The notes under the pieces were generated by a model. It saw only the letters and a list, made by a program, of their open reading frames with translations. It did no database searches and had not been told where the DNA came from. A stretch of 64,000 bases of DNA from Paramacrobiotus metropolitanus (lineage: Eukaryota; Tardigrada; Eutardigrada; Parachela; Macrobiotidae): assembly GCF_019649055.1 (NCBI RefSeq), contig NW_026570263.1, positions 434,001-498,000 on the forward strand. The letters run 5' to 3'. Within the stretch, counting starts at the first letter, position 1. Every line of letters begins with the position of its first letter. This document shows, one piece after another, positions 54,540 through 64,000 of this stretch. The position numbers and the translations under genes are program-made.

Positions 54540-54810
54540 TGACAAAAACTAAAGAAACTTGTTCAGAACAAACCTAAGAAGCCTGGAAATATCTAACAAC
54601 AACACAGGAAGAGACAAAACAAAAGAAAACCCAAAAAACCTAAGAAAACCCCAAAAACGCCTAAGAAAAACTAAGAAACCTAAGACAATGGCCGAAATGG
54701 CCTAAATATCCAGCTGCCGAAGTGAGAAACGGCCGATATGAACGTTGGCCGAAGTGATCGGGCGCGGGTACTCGGCTACCGATCACTTCAGCCGTTTTTC
54801 AGTCGTCCGT
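54540..54810. mobile_element. Foldback-like element E, partial
   Basis: A CCTAAGAAA-rich core (54540-54685) is followed by one arm with iterated GGCCGAAATG/GGCCGAAGTGA units, ending in a hairpin GAAGTGATCGG...CCGATCACTTC (about 54750-54790). The matching left arm was not recognised, so this is probably a truncated or rearranged relative of elements A-D. Confidence 0.6.
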
Positions 54811-55483
54811 ATCTCGCCCGTTTCATTTTTCGAATCATTTTTCTGAGTTTGGTGACTAAGCGAGAGACGTCTTGTCTTAAAGGTCCGAGTGTGTCGATGC
54901 CTACTGCAGTCTTGGCCTTGAGTAATGTCCCGCTACTTCGCCACTTTATCCTGATTTGCGCGCACCGCGGCTGCTCCGCTTGCTTAGATGTTGCCGCGAA
55001 ATGCGATAAAGATGCTAGGTAGGTTTGATTCTTTTATACGCCATACGACAATTAATTACTGGAGTGATTAAAGAGATTTAACTTGATTTTGTCCATCTTG
55101 ATTCGGCGTTACGAAGATTACATATTGCGATTCTCATTCTGTAACGAACAGTTTTAGCTGGTCATCGAATGCATCTATTTCCAAAACTATTGAAATATTC
55201 CGGTGCAAATAGACAGACAGGTAGCATACTTCATAAGAAATTCGGTAATGACCCTGTACATCGGCTAAAATCCAAATGGCGAGAAAAAAATGTCTGTCAT
55301 TTCTGGTGAGCTGCTGGTATGAGTGCAGTTGTGATTGCCACTGCCACAAGGGAAAATTGTGCCAGTATATAGCATTGCACCAAGCACAGTTCTATTCCCG
55401 CAAAATGTAACCGAACCATGCGCTTAAGCTCGCGCAGGCAGACGCGGACGCGAAAGAGTGCAGTACGCAACTTTAAGCGACAA

Positions 55484-55918
55484 TGCAGCAAAAAATACTC
55501 TTTTATCGGTACCGAGGACACAAACTGTTAAACAGAATTCCGTGTCTCGACTCTCCTGATCTACAGCTCGTATGACGTAGGCGTTCGGATCTTGTTCTCT
55601 TCTGTCGCTCTCTCCCCCTTGTTCGTACCTGCGGATTTTGGCCGTTACGTACTTGGTTTTAAAGTGTCTGTAGTTGCAGTCGTAAATAAAGCCAGTTCAC
55701 CAATGCCACCAGGACTACTGACACAGACCAGAGCTATATCCTACCCTACCCTAGTGGAACGGACATAGTTATATACCACAATTATGTAATGAGACACAAG
55801 TGCGTAGCGCTACTACAATAAGCGTTTATCTTGCAGTGGGACCCTCGCTGAAATCATTTCTGACTGTCTGCATTCGTACTGACTACTGCCGTAATTCATA
55901 CTAACATTTCCGAGCAAT
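55484..55918 (+). promoter_or_regulatory. Upstream module of second 7TM family, copy at receptor 4
   Basis: GCAGCAAAAAATACTC and following CGTATGACG-AG correspond to 50875-50960 and, less closely, to 45830 and 52021. No TATA box is obvious near the ATG. Confidence 0.5.
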
Positions 55919-57877
55919 ATGGATGCTAACTGCAGCTGTGGAACCAACTGTACTGATGACTTCACTATCTGTGACCCGCTGGACAACCTTACAGGCAGCC
56001 CCGTCATCCAGTTCTTATATACCGAAGACACGCACCGCTACGAGTGGGAGAGCATCATCTTCGCTTGTCTGTTCGTGGCGTTCAGTCTGCCCATCGTCCT
56101 CCTGTACGCCCTCAACCGGCGCTTCCGCAGCCCCTTCTCCGCCTACATCACCTGCTTAGCCGGCTGCAATATCCTGCAAAGCGCCGGCGACCTATTGGAG
56201 GCCGGTCTATCACTGGGCGGCCTAACGAAATTTAACTCACGTCCCCTGACCGTGTACAATGCCGAAGTGCTACATGTGGTACCGATGGAGATCCACGCTC
56301 TGATTGCCGCCAATCGCCTGTGGGCACTGCGCTTTCCTGCCTCCTACAAACGCCTGCATAATGTAAGGCTGGCCTGGCAGTTGTGCGCTGCATCGCTGGT
56401 AGCGGTTAACCTCATTACTGTGCCTTATGTTATCTTGCACAAAGTGATCCCCGGAGAGAAGGATACAGTAGATGGGCCGCTGTTCTCTTATGGCATTATT
56501 TTGTTTATTGTCGCCAAGAACAGCCCGCTCATATTCGTCATAATCTGCTATCCCATCGTGTGTCGGCTGTATTGCCAGAAGCGACGGATGAAAGCCGAGC
56601 TCATCAAGCAAACACGGGAGGAATTGCAGATGCGCAACCGTGCTTCTGCGGATGCATCGAATATGACCGGACAGCAGCAGGTAGTAAAAAGAAAATTACT
56701 CTGTCGAAGTGTCTACTCGAACAAAATGTTGCCTGTTGCGTACATATGAACTTTTTTCTGTCAAGCCCGTTCACATAGCAAAAATGCCTGCGCTCGTAGG
56801 CACTAATTAAAATGATTAATTTGTGTCTATTGTCAAATTTAGGCGTTAACTGAAAATATATGTACGTTGAAGGATTTCAACTGAAACGATCGTTTTATTC
56901 ATTCAGACCATAAATGCTCACTATATGTATTACTGAATACTAAATAATGGTTTCTTTTCATTTCTGTTTCTATGAGCTGTCGGTGCGGCAGCATATTTTT
57001 TTACGGTAGTCTACTACTACTACTACCTTGTGCAGGATATTCCTGGTCGTTGTAGTCATTATGCTGAGTAACAAAACAAGGAAATTTACCGTGCGCAATA
57101 ACTCTGCATTACGGTGACTCCACTTTCCCGTACAGTTGCGGCTTTAGTGACACTGTCACGTTAATTAAACCCGCCGAAGGGATCGGATCCCTATGGCCGG
57201 TTGCGTGGTTCTTGGCGGTTGTTGCGCACCTCTAATTAGCTGTGCGAAATTTTCTATACTTTAAGTTTTTACTTTAGAAGTACAAAAGCCTTTCCTTGCT
57301 TTTTTTGGCGAAGCAATTGTTCCTCTAATTTTCACACATCCTTTTGACTCTACCGTTATACAAGGTGGGCTTAGGATGAAAAGATCCACTGATAATTGCA
57401 CAGTCAGTGGCGGTCTGTTCGTGTGTGGAAGCGTCCACATGCGTGTAGTCAATTAGGAATAAGTAAACGCTACGCATTAATGTTAGTATAATAGAAAATT
57501 TTTAAAAGTATCGATTAATTTTGAATTGCTTAGTTGACGCTTTATTTTGACGTTGACCCTTTCAAAGTCTTGCTTCGTCGTAGTCAGTGCGGAATACTAC
57601 AACACCGAAGAGAGCGGCGTACGGAAGTCGTCCATTTATGGCATTTAGCGCTCTGACACTGAGCACGGTCGTCTGCTGGACTCCCAAACTGATCAGCATG
57701 CATTTAATTAACGCTTTTGTGGAAATACCCGAACTCGTCTGTCAAACGACCAACCTGCTATTGTCTCTGCAGTCGATTTTGGATCCGCTGCTTTTCGCAC
57801 TGACTGTCCCATCTGTGCGGCATGGCATTGTGAATGTTGTGATCGCATTTTTCAGGCTATGCAGATGCAAATGCTGA
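55919..57877 (+). CDS. Second-family 7TM receptor 4, intact, two exons
   Basis: Exon 1 is 55919-56680 (254 codons) and exon 2 is 57584-57877, joined in phase 0 (CAGCAG|GTAGTA...GTCGTAG|TCA), giving 351 aa. The N-terminus is Cys-rich with NCS, NCT and NLT sites. TM1 is near residues 46-66, TM3 ends ANRLWALRFP (NRLW at 132-135 in the DRY place), TM5 is followed by ICYPIVCRLYCQKRR, and the third loop contains EELQMRNRAS. Exon 2 supplies TM6 with CWTP and TM7 with DPLLFAL (a DPxxF form of NPxxY), ending in CRCKC, a possible lipidation site. It is the only member of the array with no lesion. The 903-bp intron has no other gene. The family is a divergent rhodopsin-like group; ligand unknown. Confidence 0.85.
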
Positions 57878-58316
57878 TATCTTCCCAATACAATAATCGC
57901 CAGGCTTCATCCGCCGCTTGTTGCGATGAATGACCTTTATCACCGTGAGCTATGGCGTTCTCTAACCAGAAGCCAATGGGAGCAGGCTTGATATTAGAAT
58001 GATGTGCCACATGTTTAGATTTAGTTTTAAAATCTGCTTTTGCCAGCATCGCAAATCTCTGCAAATCCGTCACTTTTGTCATCCGCTTTTTGCTAATGCT
58101 ATACGGTAGTTCCACTTGTGTCTGTTGACTACTGAGTAATACCAGCAAACACGCTACAGGCAACCGATGAGCAAGTCTACCTTCACTTCACCAAAATAAT
58201 ATCGTATTGTAGTTATTATAGTATTAGTATTGTAGTATAATATCATATCGTCGGTAAAATTATTTTGTGCCGTTCTTTAAATTTTCGCATCGCATCGCTT
58301 TTAAATTTTCGGTAAA
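57878..58316. other. No gene recognised
   Basis: A GTATTA/GTAGTAT-rich patch lies at 58200-58250, just upstream of the gag-like gene. This region may be its 5' leader. Confidence 0.45.
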
Positions 58317-59525
58317 ATGAGTAAAACGCAGGAAGAACTTGAAGTTATGACATGTGAAGAATTAAAGGTCATGTTAAGAGAGCACGAGCTCACGGTTACC
58401 GGCAACAAAGCCGAACTCGTTAAACGTATGCTTGATCACCAGCCTGAATGTGCTGGCCATGGTGGTAAGAAAGATTCACAGCTGAACGTGTCGGGTAATA
58501 CGGTCGATGATTTGGCTAAATCATTGGGATTGTGTGAAAGCACGGTGGCCGTTTTGAAGAAGGAGCGTTTTGTTACCATTGAGAAAGTCCTTTTCCTGTC
58601 CAAAGATGACCTTTGGACGCCTCCGCTGAATGCCATCCCGCTGTGCGACCGCAAAGATATTTGGACCTACATCATGGATAGCCGAAGTGAAGAGTCAGTG
58701 ATTATTGTTCCACCTGCACCGTGCAAGAAGGTCAGCAAGCCCGCATCCGCGTTGGCAGAATTCGACCGAAAGGTCATGCCGGATCCGGTTGACTTTCCAC
58801 GTTGCAGCCCCAGTCTTATTCCACCGGTCGAACAATTCCGCAATGGTGAGTTTGGCATAAGAGAAGTTTTTAACTTGAAAGGTGACCCGTTGCCGAAGTT
58901 GGCAAGAAATTTGCCACGACCACACGGGGTGGTGTATTCCCGCGCGCAAGCAGAGAAGAAGAAACCAGTTGGCGCCTTAGAGTTAACATACGCAGAATTC
59001 ATGAATGGATCGCTTATGTTGATTAAGCAGTTGAGTAAAATGCCGAGCCACGCAGAAACGTTGTGTGAATATGCCGAGTACGTTGAGTTCTTATCCAGCA
59101 AGGCTCCAGATTATGAACCAAAAGCTATATTGAAATTTGATGCTGGTTTCCGGCAATTTGCCGAGCGGTTTGGTTGCTCACTGAATGATTTTAATGCGTG
59201 TGGAAATTTAATTCATCAGTGTTTTCACGCTGGTTCACTGTTGCCGGTTGACGCCCACGCCGTGGGCGAAGGTTTTCGAGGTGGTCACGATGGTCGGTCT
59301 CGCGGGTACGGTCGTGGAGCGTACAATGGTCGAGGAAATAATTATAGTGGCGACAGGCCGAAAAAGCTGAGCTGTTGGGCGTATAACGAAGGGCAGTGCC
59401 AGCGTGAAGAAGGAGAATGTTGGTATTCTCACGTTTGCGGCTCCTGTTACGAAAAAGGTCACAATTGGCACGAGTGTCAGCGTAACCAGAAAAATAGCAA
59501 ACGAGGTGGGCGCAACGGCGCCTGA
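58317..59525 (+). CDS. Gag-like retroelement protein with SAP domain and zinc knuckle-like motif
   Basis: An intact single-exon frame of 402 aa. Residues about 8-42 form a SAP helix-extension-helix domain (LKVMLREHELTVTGNKAEL, then VKRML), expected to bind DNA. The middle (residues 150-310) is a helical, unrecognised gag-type region. An RG/Gly-rich linker (GRSRGYGRGAYNGRG) precedes CWAYNEGQC...CWYSHVCGSC...GHNWHEC, a Cys/His cluster like those in gag proteins of DIRS-type retroelements, from memory. It ends in a basic tail KRGGRNGA. No reverse transcriptase or recombinase follows. It is surrounded by receptor genes. The undamaged frame suggests recent insertion or domestication. Confidence 0.7.
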   Translation: MSKTQEELEVMTCEELKVMLREHELTVTGNKAELVKRMLDHQPECAGHGGKKDSQLNVSGNTVDDLAKSLGLCESTVAVLKKERFVTIEKVLFLSKDDLWTPPLNAIPLCDRKDIWTYIMDSRSEESVIIVPPAPCKKVSKPASALAEFDRKVMPDPVDFPRCSPSLIPPVEQFRNGEFGIREVFNLKGDPLPKLARNLPRPHGVVYSRAQAEKKKPVGALELTYAEFMNGSLMLIKQLSKMPSHAETLCEYAEYVEFLSSKAPDYEPKAILKFDAGFRQFAERFGCSLNDFNACGNLIHQCFHAGSLLPVDAHAVGEGFRGGHDGRSRGYGRGAYNGRGNNYSGDRPKKLSCWAYNEGQCQREEGECWYSHVCGSCYEKGHNWHECQRNQKNSKRGGRNGA

Positions 59526-60448
59526 TACTGCGAAATTTTGATTGTGCATATTGAGTTGACGTTAAATTGTTTATGTTATTCAGTGACAATTCTCGGTATG
59601 AATGGTATTGTAAATTGTTGCAGTTTTCCGTGTGAATGGTATTATTATTGTTGATTAATTAAATTGCATTGAGTCATGGCAAAGTTTTCATGGAAATGTG
59701 CTTACTGAAAGGTCAGTGAAAATGGTTGAATGTAATAGTCATTAACGGTCACTTCCAGCAAGATTCAGAACATTTAATTATTAATTGAATTCTTGAAATG
59801 AACGATTGAATAAAATTATTTGTGGTGAATTCCCGCAAATGCTAAAATTAAGGATTAAATTTATGAAAATGATGAAATGTATTCATTGTATGCACTGTCT
59901 TTTGGTCATCTCCAACAAAATTGAGAAATAATGAAGTTGAATTTGTGAGAATGATTGAATGTAATTTGTATTCATGGTCAGTTCCAGCAAGTATTGAGAT
60001 TGAACGTTGAATTTCTGAAAATTATTTAATGTGATGATTTATGGTTGATCTGCGAACTGCAGAAATTTAAGGTTTCCATGTGTGTTAAGGAATTGTGGCA
60101 ATGGATTGCAGATGGTTCTCCAAAGTACAAAATGAATTCTGCTTAAGCCCGTTGTTTGAACAAAATGTTTTAAATAACTGGAATTGCTGGTGGTGTTCCT
60201 TTTTTGGGTTGCTTGGGCATGTGAAAAATATGATGATTTTGTTCTCGTAAACTTGTAAACTTTGTGCTACTGCTGTTTTATGTTCACTGTTTGTTCGCCA
60301 AATTGCCATGAATGTGAGAACGTAGAAGACCCGGCGCACAAACATCGCGCCCAAATGAATAAACCCATGGCTGTTAAGAAGTTCCTTTCCTCTTGCTCCC
60401 CGTAGACCGTAGTTATATCCTTATTGTTATTTGACGTCTCCGGAAAGG
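59526..60448. repeat. AT-rich 3' region with imperfect tandem repeats
   Basis: A segment around 59715-59790 (GAATGTAATAGTCATTAACGG-TCA-TTCCAGCAAG) is echoed at 59955-60030 (GAATGTAATTTGTATTCATGG-TCA-TTCCAGCAAG), an offset of about 240 bp. It is possibly the untranslated tail of the gag-like element. No gene seen. Confidence 0.55.
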
Positions 60449-61793
60449 ATGGACGATAATTTTAGCTGTGGACTCGACTATGATGCTAACTTGACCAGCA
60501 ACAACTCGTTATTCAGCTGGACAAACGAAACGACCAACGGTAGTTTCCTGCAGCACGAAGGACCGTTAGCGTAATTGCCGGCAGGCACCCTCCGGTCGGC
60601 CTGTACACGCTGTTAAACCTGCCCATCATCCTCCTCTTCGCTCTCAACCACCGCTTCCGCAGCCCGTTCCCCGTCTACGTGCCCTTTCTAGCCGGTTGCA
60701 ACACTCTGCTAGGCGTCCGCGACCTGTCGGACGTCGTCTGTCAAGCGATAGCCAACGGAGTGGCCAAAAGCCGGCTCTTCATGTACGCCGTCCACGTGCT
60801 GCATGTGCTGCTGATGGAGATTCACGCCCTGATTGCCTTTAATCGCCTGTGGGCGCTGGGCTATCCGGTGTCGTATAAGTGCTGGCACAATCCCAGGTCA
60901 GTCTGGCTGTTGTGCGCTGCAACGGTTGGATTGACCCAGGTGGCTATTCTTCCTCTACTTATCTTGATCAGATTGATTCAGGCGGGGGAAATTGTAGGAT
61001 CCCCTTGTATTGTAGGATTGTAAAATTTACTACATCGTGACGTTGCTGGCCACCAAGGACATTCCGATGGTCTTTATCATCATCAGCTATCCTGTCGTGT
61101 GCGGGCTGTATCACAGGAAGCGGCAAGCGAAAGCCGAGCTCATGGAGCATGCGCAGAAATCACTATCTACGCAGATGACGGATTTGCCGATGCGACAACC
61201 GGGAATTCATGGATGCATTTAATTTGGCCAGACAGCAGGTAGTCAGAAAAGAGATAAAACGTCACTGAATATCGCATTTTGCATAGTGCATCGTTCCATT
61301 ACTTGCAGTCGAGTCGATTCCAAAATCATGAATGACTTCATCATAAGTGAATAAAATTTCCAGATTGAAATATTAATTTCTTCGAGACACTTGCAGCCGA
61401 GTAGGAGCACGTGTATGATATGTGCTTTGCGTGGAACGGTGGAATACATGGCCGGCCTTGTATTCCGTTATAAATAATTGCCACTTTTTATCTGTATGCT
61501 AATTTTTTAATGTCATGCGTTGATCTAATTTAGGCAGCGCAGGAAACTAAGGTTAGAAGGAAAGCGGCTTTTCAAAGTCGCCCATTTGTGACATAGAGCG
61601 TGTTGACGATGTGCACGATCTTCTGCTGGTCTCCCAGACTGCTCGATGTGATTTTGGATTACGCTGGAGTACGATTACTTGTGCTGGAGTACACCTTTTC
61701 AGTTTTCACTCATGTGGCCAATCTGCTGCTGACCTTACAAGTGATTCCGGATCCGCTGCTTTTCACACTGAGTATGTCATCATTCCGGTAGGC
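60449..61793 (+). pseudogene. Second-family 7TM receptor 5, multiply broken
   Basis: Starts MDDNFSCGLDYDANLTSNNS at 60449, with an in-frame TAA at 60572. The rest of exon 1 reads in other frames: LPIILLFALNHRFRSPF, then FNRLWALGYPVSYK to a stop at 61021, then IVTLLATKDIPMVFIIISYP. Exon 2 (acceptor near 61535) has a TAG after SRPFVT, then CWSPRLLDV and DPLLFTLSMSSFR. It is cut off at 61793, where a simple CTGATTCTGA-type repeat begins. At least two frameshifts and two stops are present. Confidence 0.82.
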
Positions 61794-61797
61794 CTGC

Positions 61798-61925
61798 GCT
61801 GAAAGTCTGAATCTGATTCTGATTCTGAATACTGAAAGTCTGATTCTGGTTCTGAATGCTAAAAGTCTGAGTCTGAATACTGAAACTCTGATTCTGATTA
61901 CTGGAATTCCGGATCTGAATACTGA
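61798..61925. repeat. Solo arm related to foldback element D
   Basis: Tandem units AAAGTCTGATTCTGATTCTGAATACTG resemble the 21-bp AAAGTCTGACTCTGACCGCTC units of element D. There is no core or second arm. It replaces the 3' end of the receptor 5 pseudogene. Confidence 0.65.
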
Positions 61926-64000
61926 AATTATGAATGTGAATAAGAAGGCTCGGCACCTGGCCGGTGATGACCAAAGTCTTTGTAATAAAACCATAACAGT
62001 ATTATTAACTCAAGCATGCGAGCGAGTCTACAGCGTACATGGATTCTACTACAGTATTATAAAACTGAAATTCAGACTATCCAGTAGCGATGAACATAAG
62101 AAACAATAAAAACGGCGGCAGCAAATCTGTAGAAGTACTCTGTACATACGAGTATTTGTGCTGCAGATCTTCATGCATCACAATAATATTTAATGCAGAC
62201 GCTCTTCTTGATATGTTTCTTCCAAGCTAGTCTATGCCAGACCTGGCTAATGCCGAATGTACGGGAGGTTGTGTTGGATTTTGTTATCTTACGAATGTGG
62301 CTGCATTATTCTCTATGCTATTATGGGAATTGTTTTGTAATTTATGGTCTTACAAATGTGCGACACGTAGTCGGCAACGACCTCTGTGTTATTATGTGGG
62401 AATGTTTTGAGTTCGTTCGGTTGATCAGCCGCGATGCAGGGATTGTAGAAGGAGGCGTAGTCAGAAATATTGAAGCAGACTGTTAAGAAGCTGACTATCA
62501 AACAAAATTTTTGCTGCTACAAGTACCGAGTAAGAATAACGAGTTCCTATCAGTCCATTTCTACTTCAAAAAATAACTAAAATGCAGTACTTACAAAAGT
62601 CTGAAATAACAACAAACCTTAAAAACCGGAAGGAATAATTGTAAGGAGGAAGATAAATTAATAATGAGACCGGTAAGTCACCCATAAACCAACCCGGGCT
62701 AACGATAACGATAACGTACACTGTCAATCATATCGAACAGGATGGTGTCGCTGTTCGAAGCTGTATAGTGTATACTGTAGACTGCAGAGACAGCTTCAAG
62801 TTTAAACCTGATAATTCAGCACGAGCTGCTTCTTAGCAGTTGATTTTTTGGAAACAAAGAATTATTCCCGAAAATGGTAAATAAAACTGCCACTATCGAA
62901 AAGAAAATTACAGCCCTGCTCAGTCAAGTTTCTTCAAAAAATTAGCACAGGTCAGCCGTGGTAAAATACTTCCTTATTTAATTTTTTCTTAGTCCGATAT
63001 CTTTTTTATTTGGAGATTCTACGCTGAGACCGCTTTCCGAATAATCGTGAGGTCAAAATTAGGGTAGACCAGCGGAAAAAGGCGGCTCGACCCACTCAGC
63101 GTGGTAGCAGTAGTCCTGTTTGAAATTTGTTTACAAATTCTAATAACACTGTTGCCCAAAAGCAATAGCTCTGAGTTGTTGGTCATCCAATGCTCTTGCG
63201 AAAGATACCATACATCAGCCTATTTCGGCCAAACCTGGGTGACCTTTGCAGAGTGACTGCAAGCACCTTTGAATCGGGGGGTGACCTCCCTTGCACGCTT
63301 CCGGTGCAGCCACGGCATGCGACGGGTAAATATTTTCGACGAACTCGTATTTGCCAAGGCTTGAGAGTCAATAAAAAGTCTTCCTCTCATACAATATGCT
63401 TGAAACACTCCATTTCAAGACACTGTAAGAGCAAGCATACGATTTTTTTGCAACCGCTTTGCTGATTTTTTATTCTGTTCATCGGGCCACTGCATTTCTC
63501 TGGCTGGATAGTTTGTGCCTGTTCAAACCTCAGATTCGTTTCAAGTGGTCCATGTTTTATTCATGGAAAATATCAACTTGAAGTTACTGTATTTTGGTCT
63601 GTGCGCTCGGCGACCGCATTCTTCGTCAATCGTCAGGTATGTCTTAACATGCAAGCCTGTGGGAAGTTCACACTGTTTCGGGATCAGCCCGAGCACTGAT
63701 CGCGCTAGATTTTTTTGCTGACGCATAACGGACAGGCTTCGGTTTGCTTAAGAGTTTCCAGAAAAGCCCACGTAAAAATATTTGTTGGTGTATCCTTCAG
63801 AGGGGCCGGTACAAGCATCCTAAAAATGACCACTATCCCACCCCCTTAACCAGTGCTCGGCTCCCTACTGGCACACCAAAGGGCACCGGTTTTAAAACTC
63901 CTAAATTCACAGTAAAAAGTCACACCATGTGACTGCAAATTCAAAAACGAAACAGTGTATACAGTTAATTTATAATTATTCAACAAAAGTGACCAAACTT
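61926..64000. other. No gene recognised
   Basis: Short open frames only. At 62260-62420 an imperfect repeat (TCTTACGAATGTG...TATTATGGGAATTGTTTTG versus TCTTACAAATGTG...TATTATGTGGGAATGTTTTG) gives a 97-codon frame that I do not consider coding. Confidence 0.5.

Noticed and set aside
62193-62486. 97-codon frame with internal repeats
   Set aside because: The repeat is nucleotide-level and imperfect, and the peptide has no recognisable features.
1-64000. CRISPR arrays, bacterial operons or a viral genome
   Set aside because: The tandem arrays seen are inverted pairs or satellites without spacer structure, and genes are spliced animal-type genes.

Overview
The window reads as nuclear DNA of a small invertebrate animal. 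Genes are split by short GT-AG introns. The recognisable products are animal families: two unrelated groups of rhodopsin-like 7TM receptors, TMEM151-like membrane proteins, SLC2-type sugar transporters and a secreted two-Ig protein. Many decayed transposons lie between them. The gene style and the species-specific receptor expansions make me suspect a tardigrade (Hypsibius/Ramazzottius type). That is an impression from memory and was not tested. No rRNA, convincing tRNA, CRISPR or bacterial-style operon was seen.

Layout. 0-24 kb: three intact minus-strand 7TM receptors (A 2865-5218, B 17652-18858, C 22501-23965) and one broken sister (D, 21420-22040). These are interleaved with a three-exon orphan gene family: one intact copy (14337-17107), one copy with an 11-bp deletion (8111-10190) and one wrecked copy (1-719). 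Fragments of a retroelement C-terminal domain are scattered between them, with no reverse-transcriptase core. 25-34 kb: two intact TMEM151-like genes and two broken relatives, plus nested TTAA-flanked foldback elements. 36-38 kb: a three-exon secreted Ig-domain gene. 41-45 kb: two SLC2 sugar transporters arranged head to head over a 930-bp shared upstream region with three CACGTG sites. 46-62 kb: a plus-strand array of a second 7TM family (one intact gene, two copies with single-base frameshifts, two wrecks), with a retroelement gag-like gene, a LINE fragment and several foldback elements. 62-64 kb: nothing recognised.

How it fits together. The window is a gene-duplication nursery. Each family occurs as neighbouring paralogs at different stages of decay, with upstream modules copied along with the genes. 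The receptors are candidates for chemosensory or peptide receptors; the ligand cannot be read from sequence.

Most unusual structure: several loci carry foldback elements. Each has two inverted arms built from a short tandem unit particular to that element, around a central low-complexity core of the same 9-mer (CTAAGAAAC or its complement TTCTTAGG). One has an 11-bp target duplication, and others sit inside retroelement fragments or an intron. The architecture recalls Drosophila FB/Galileo foldback elements, but a shared core with different arms is not something I recognise.
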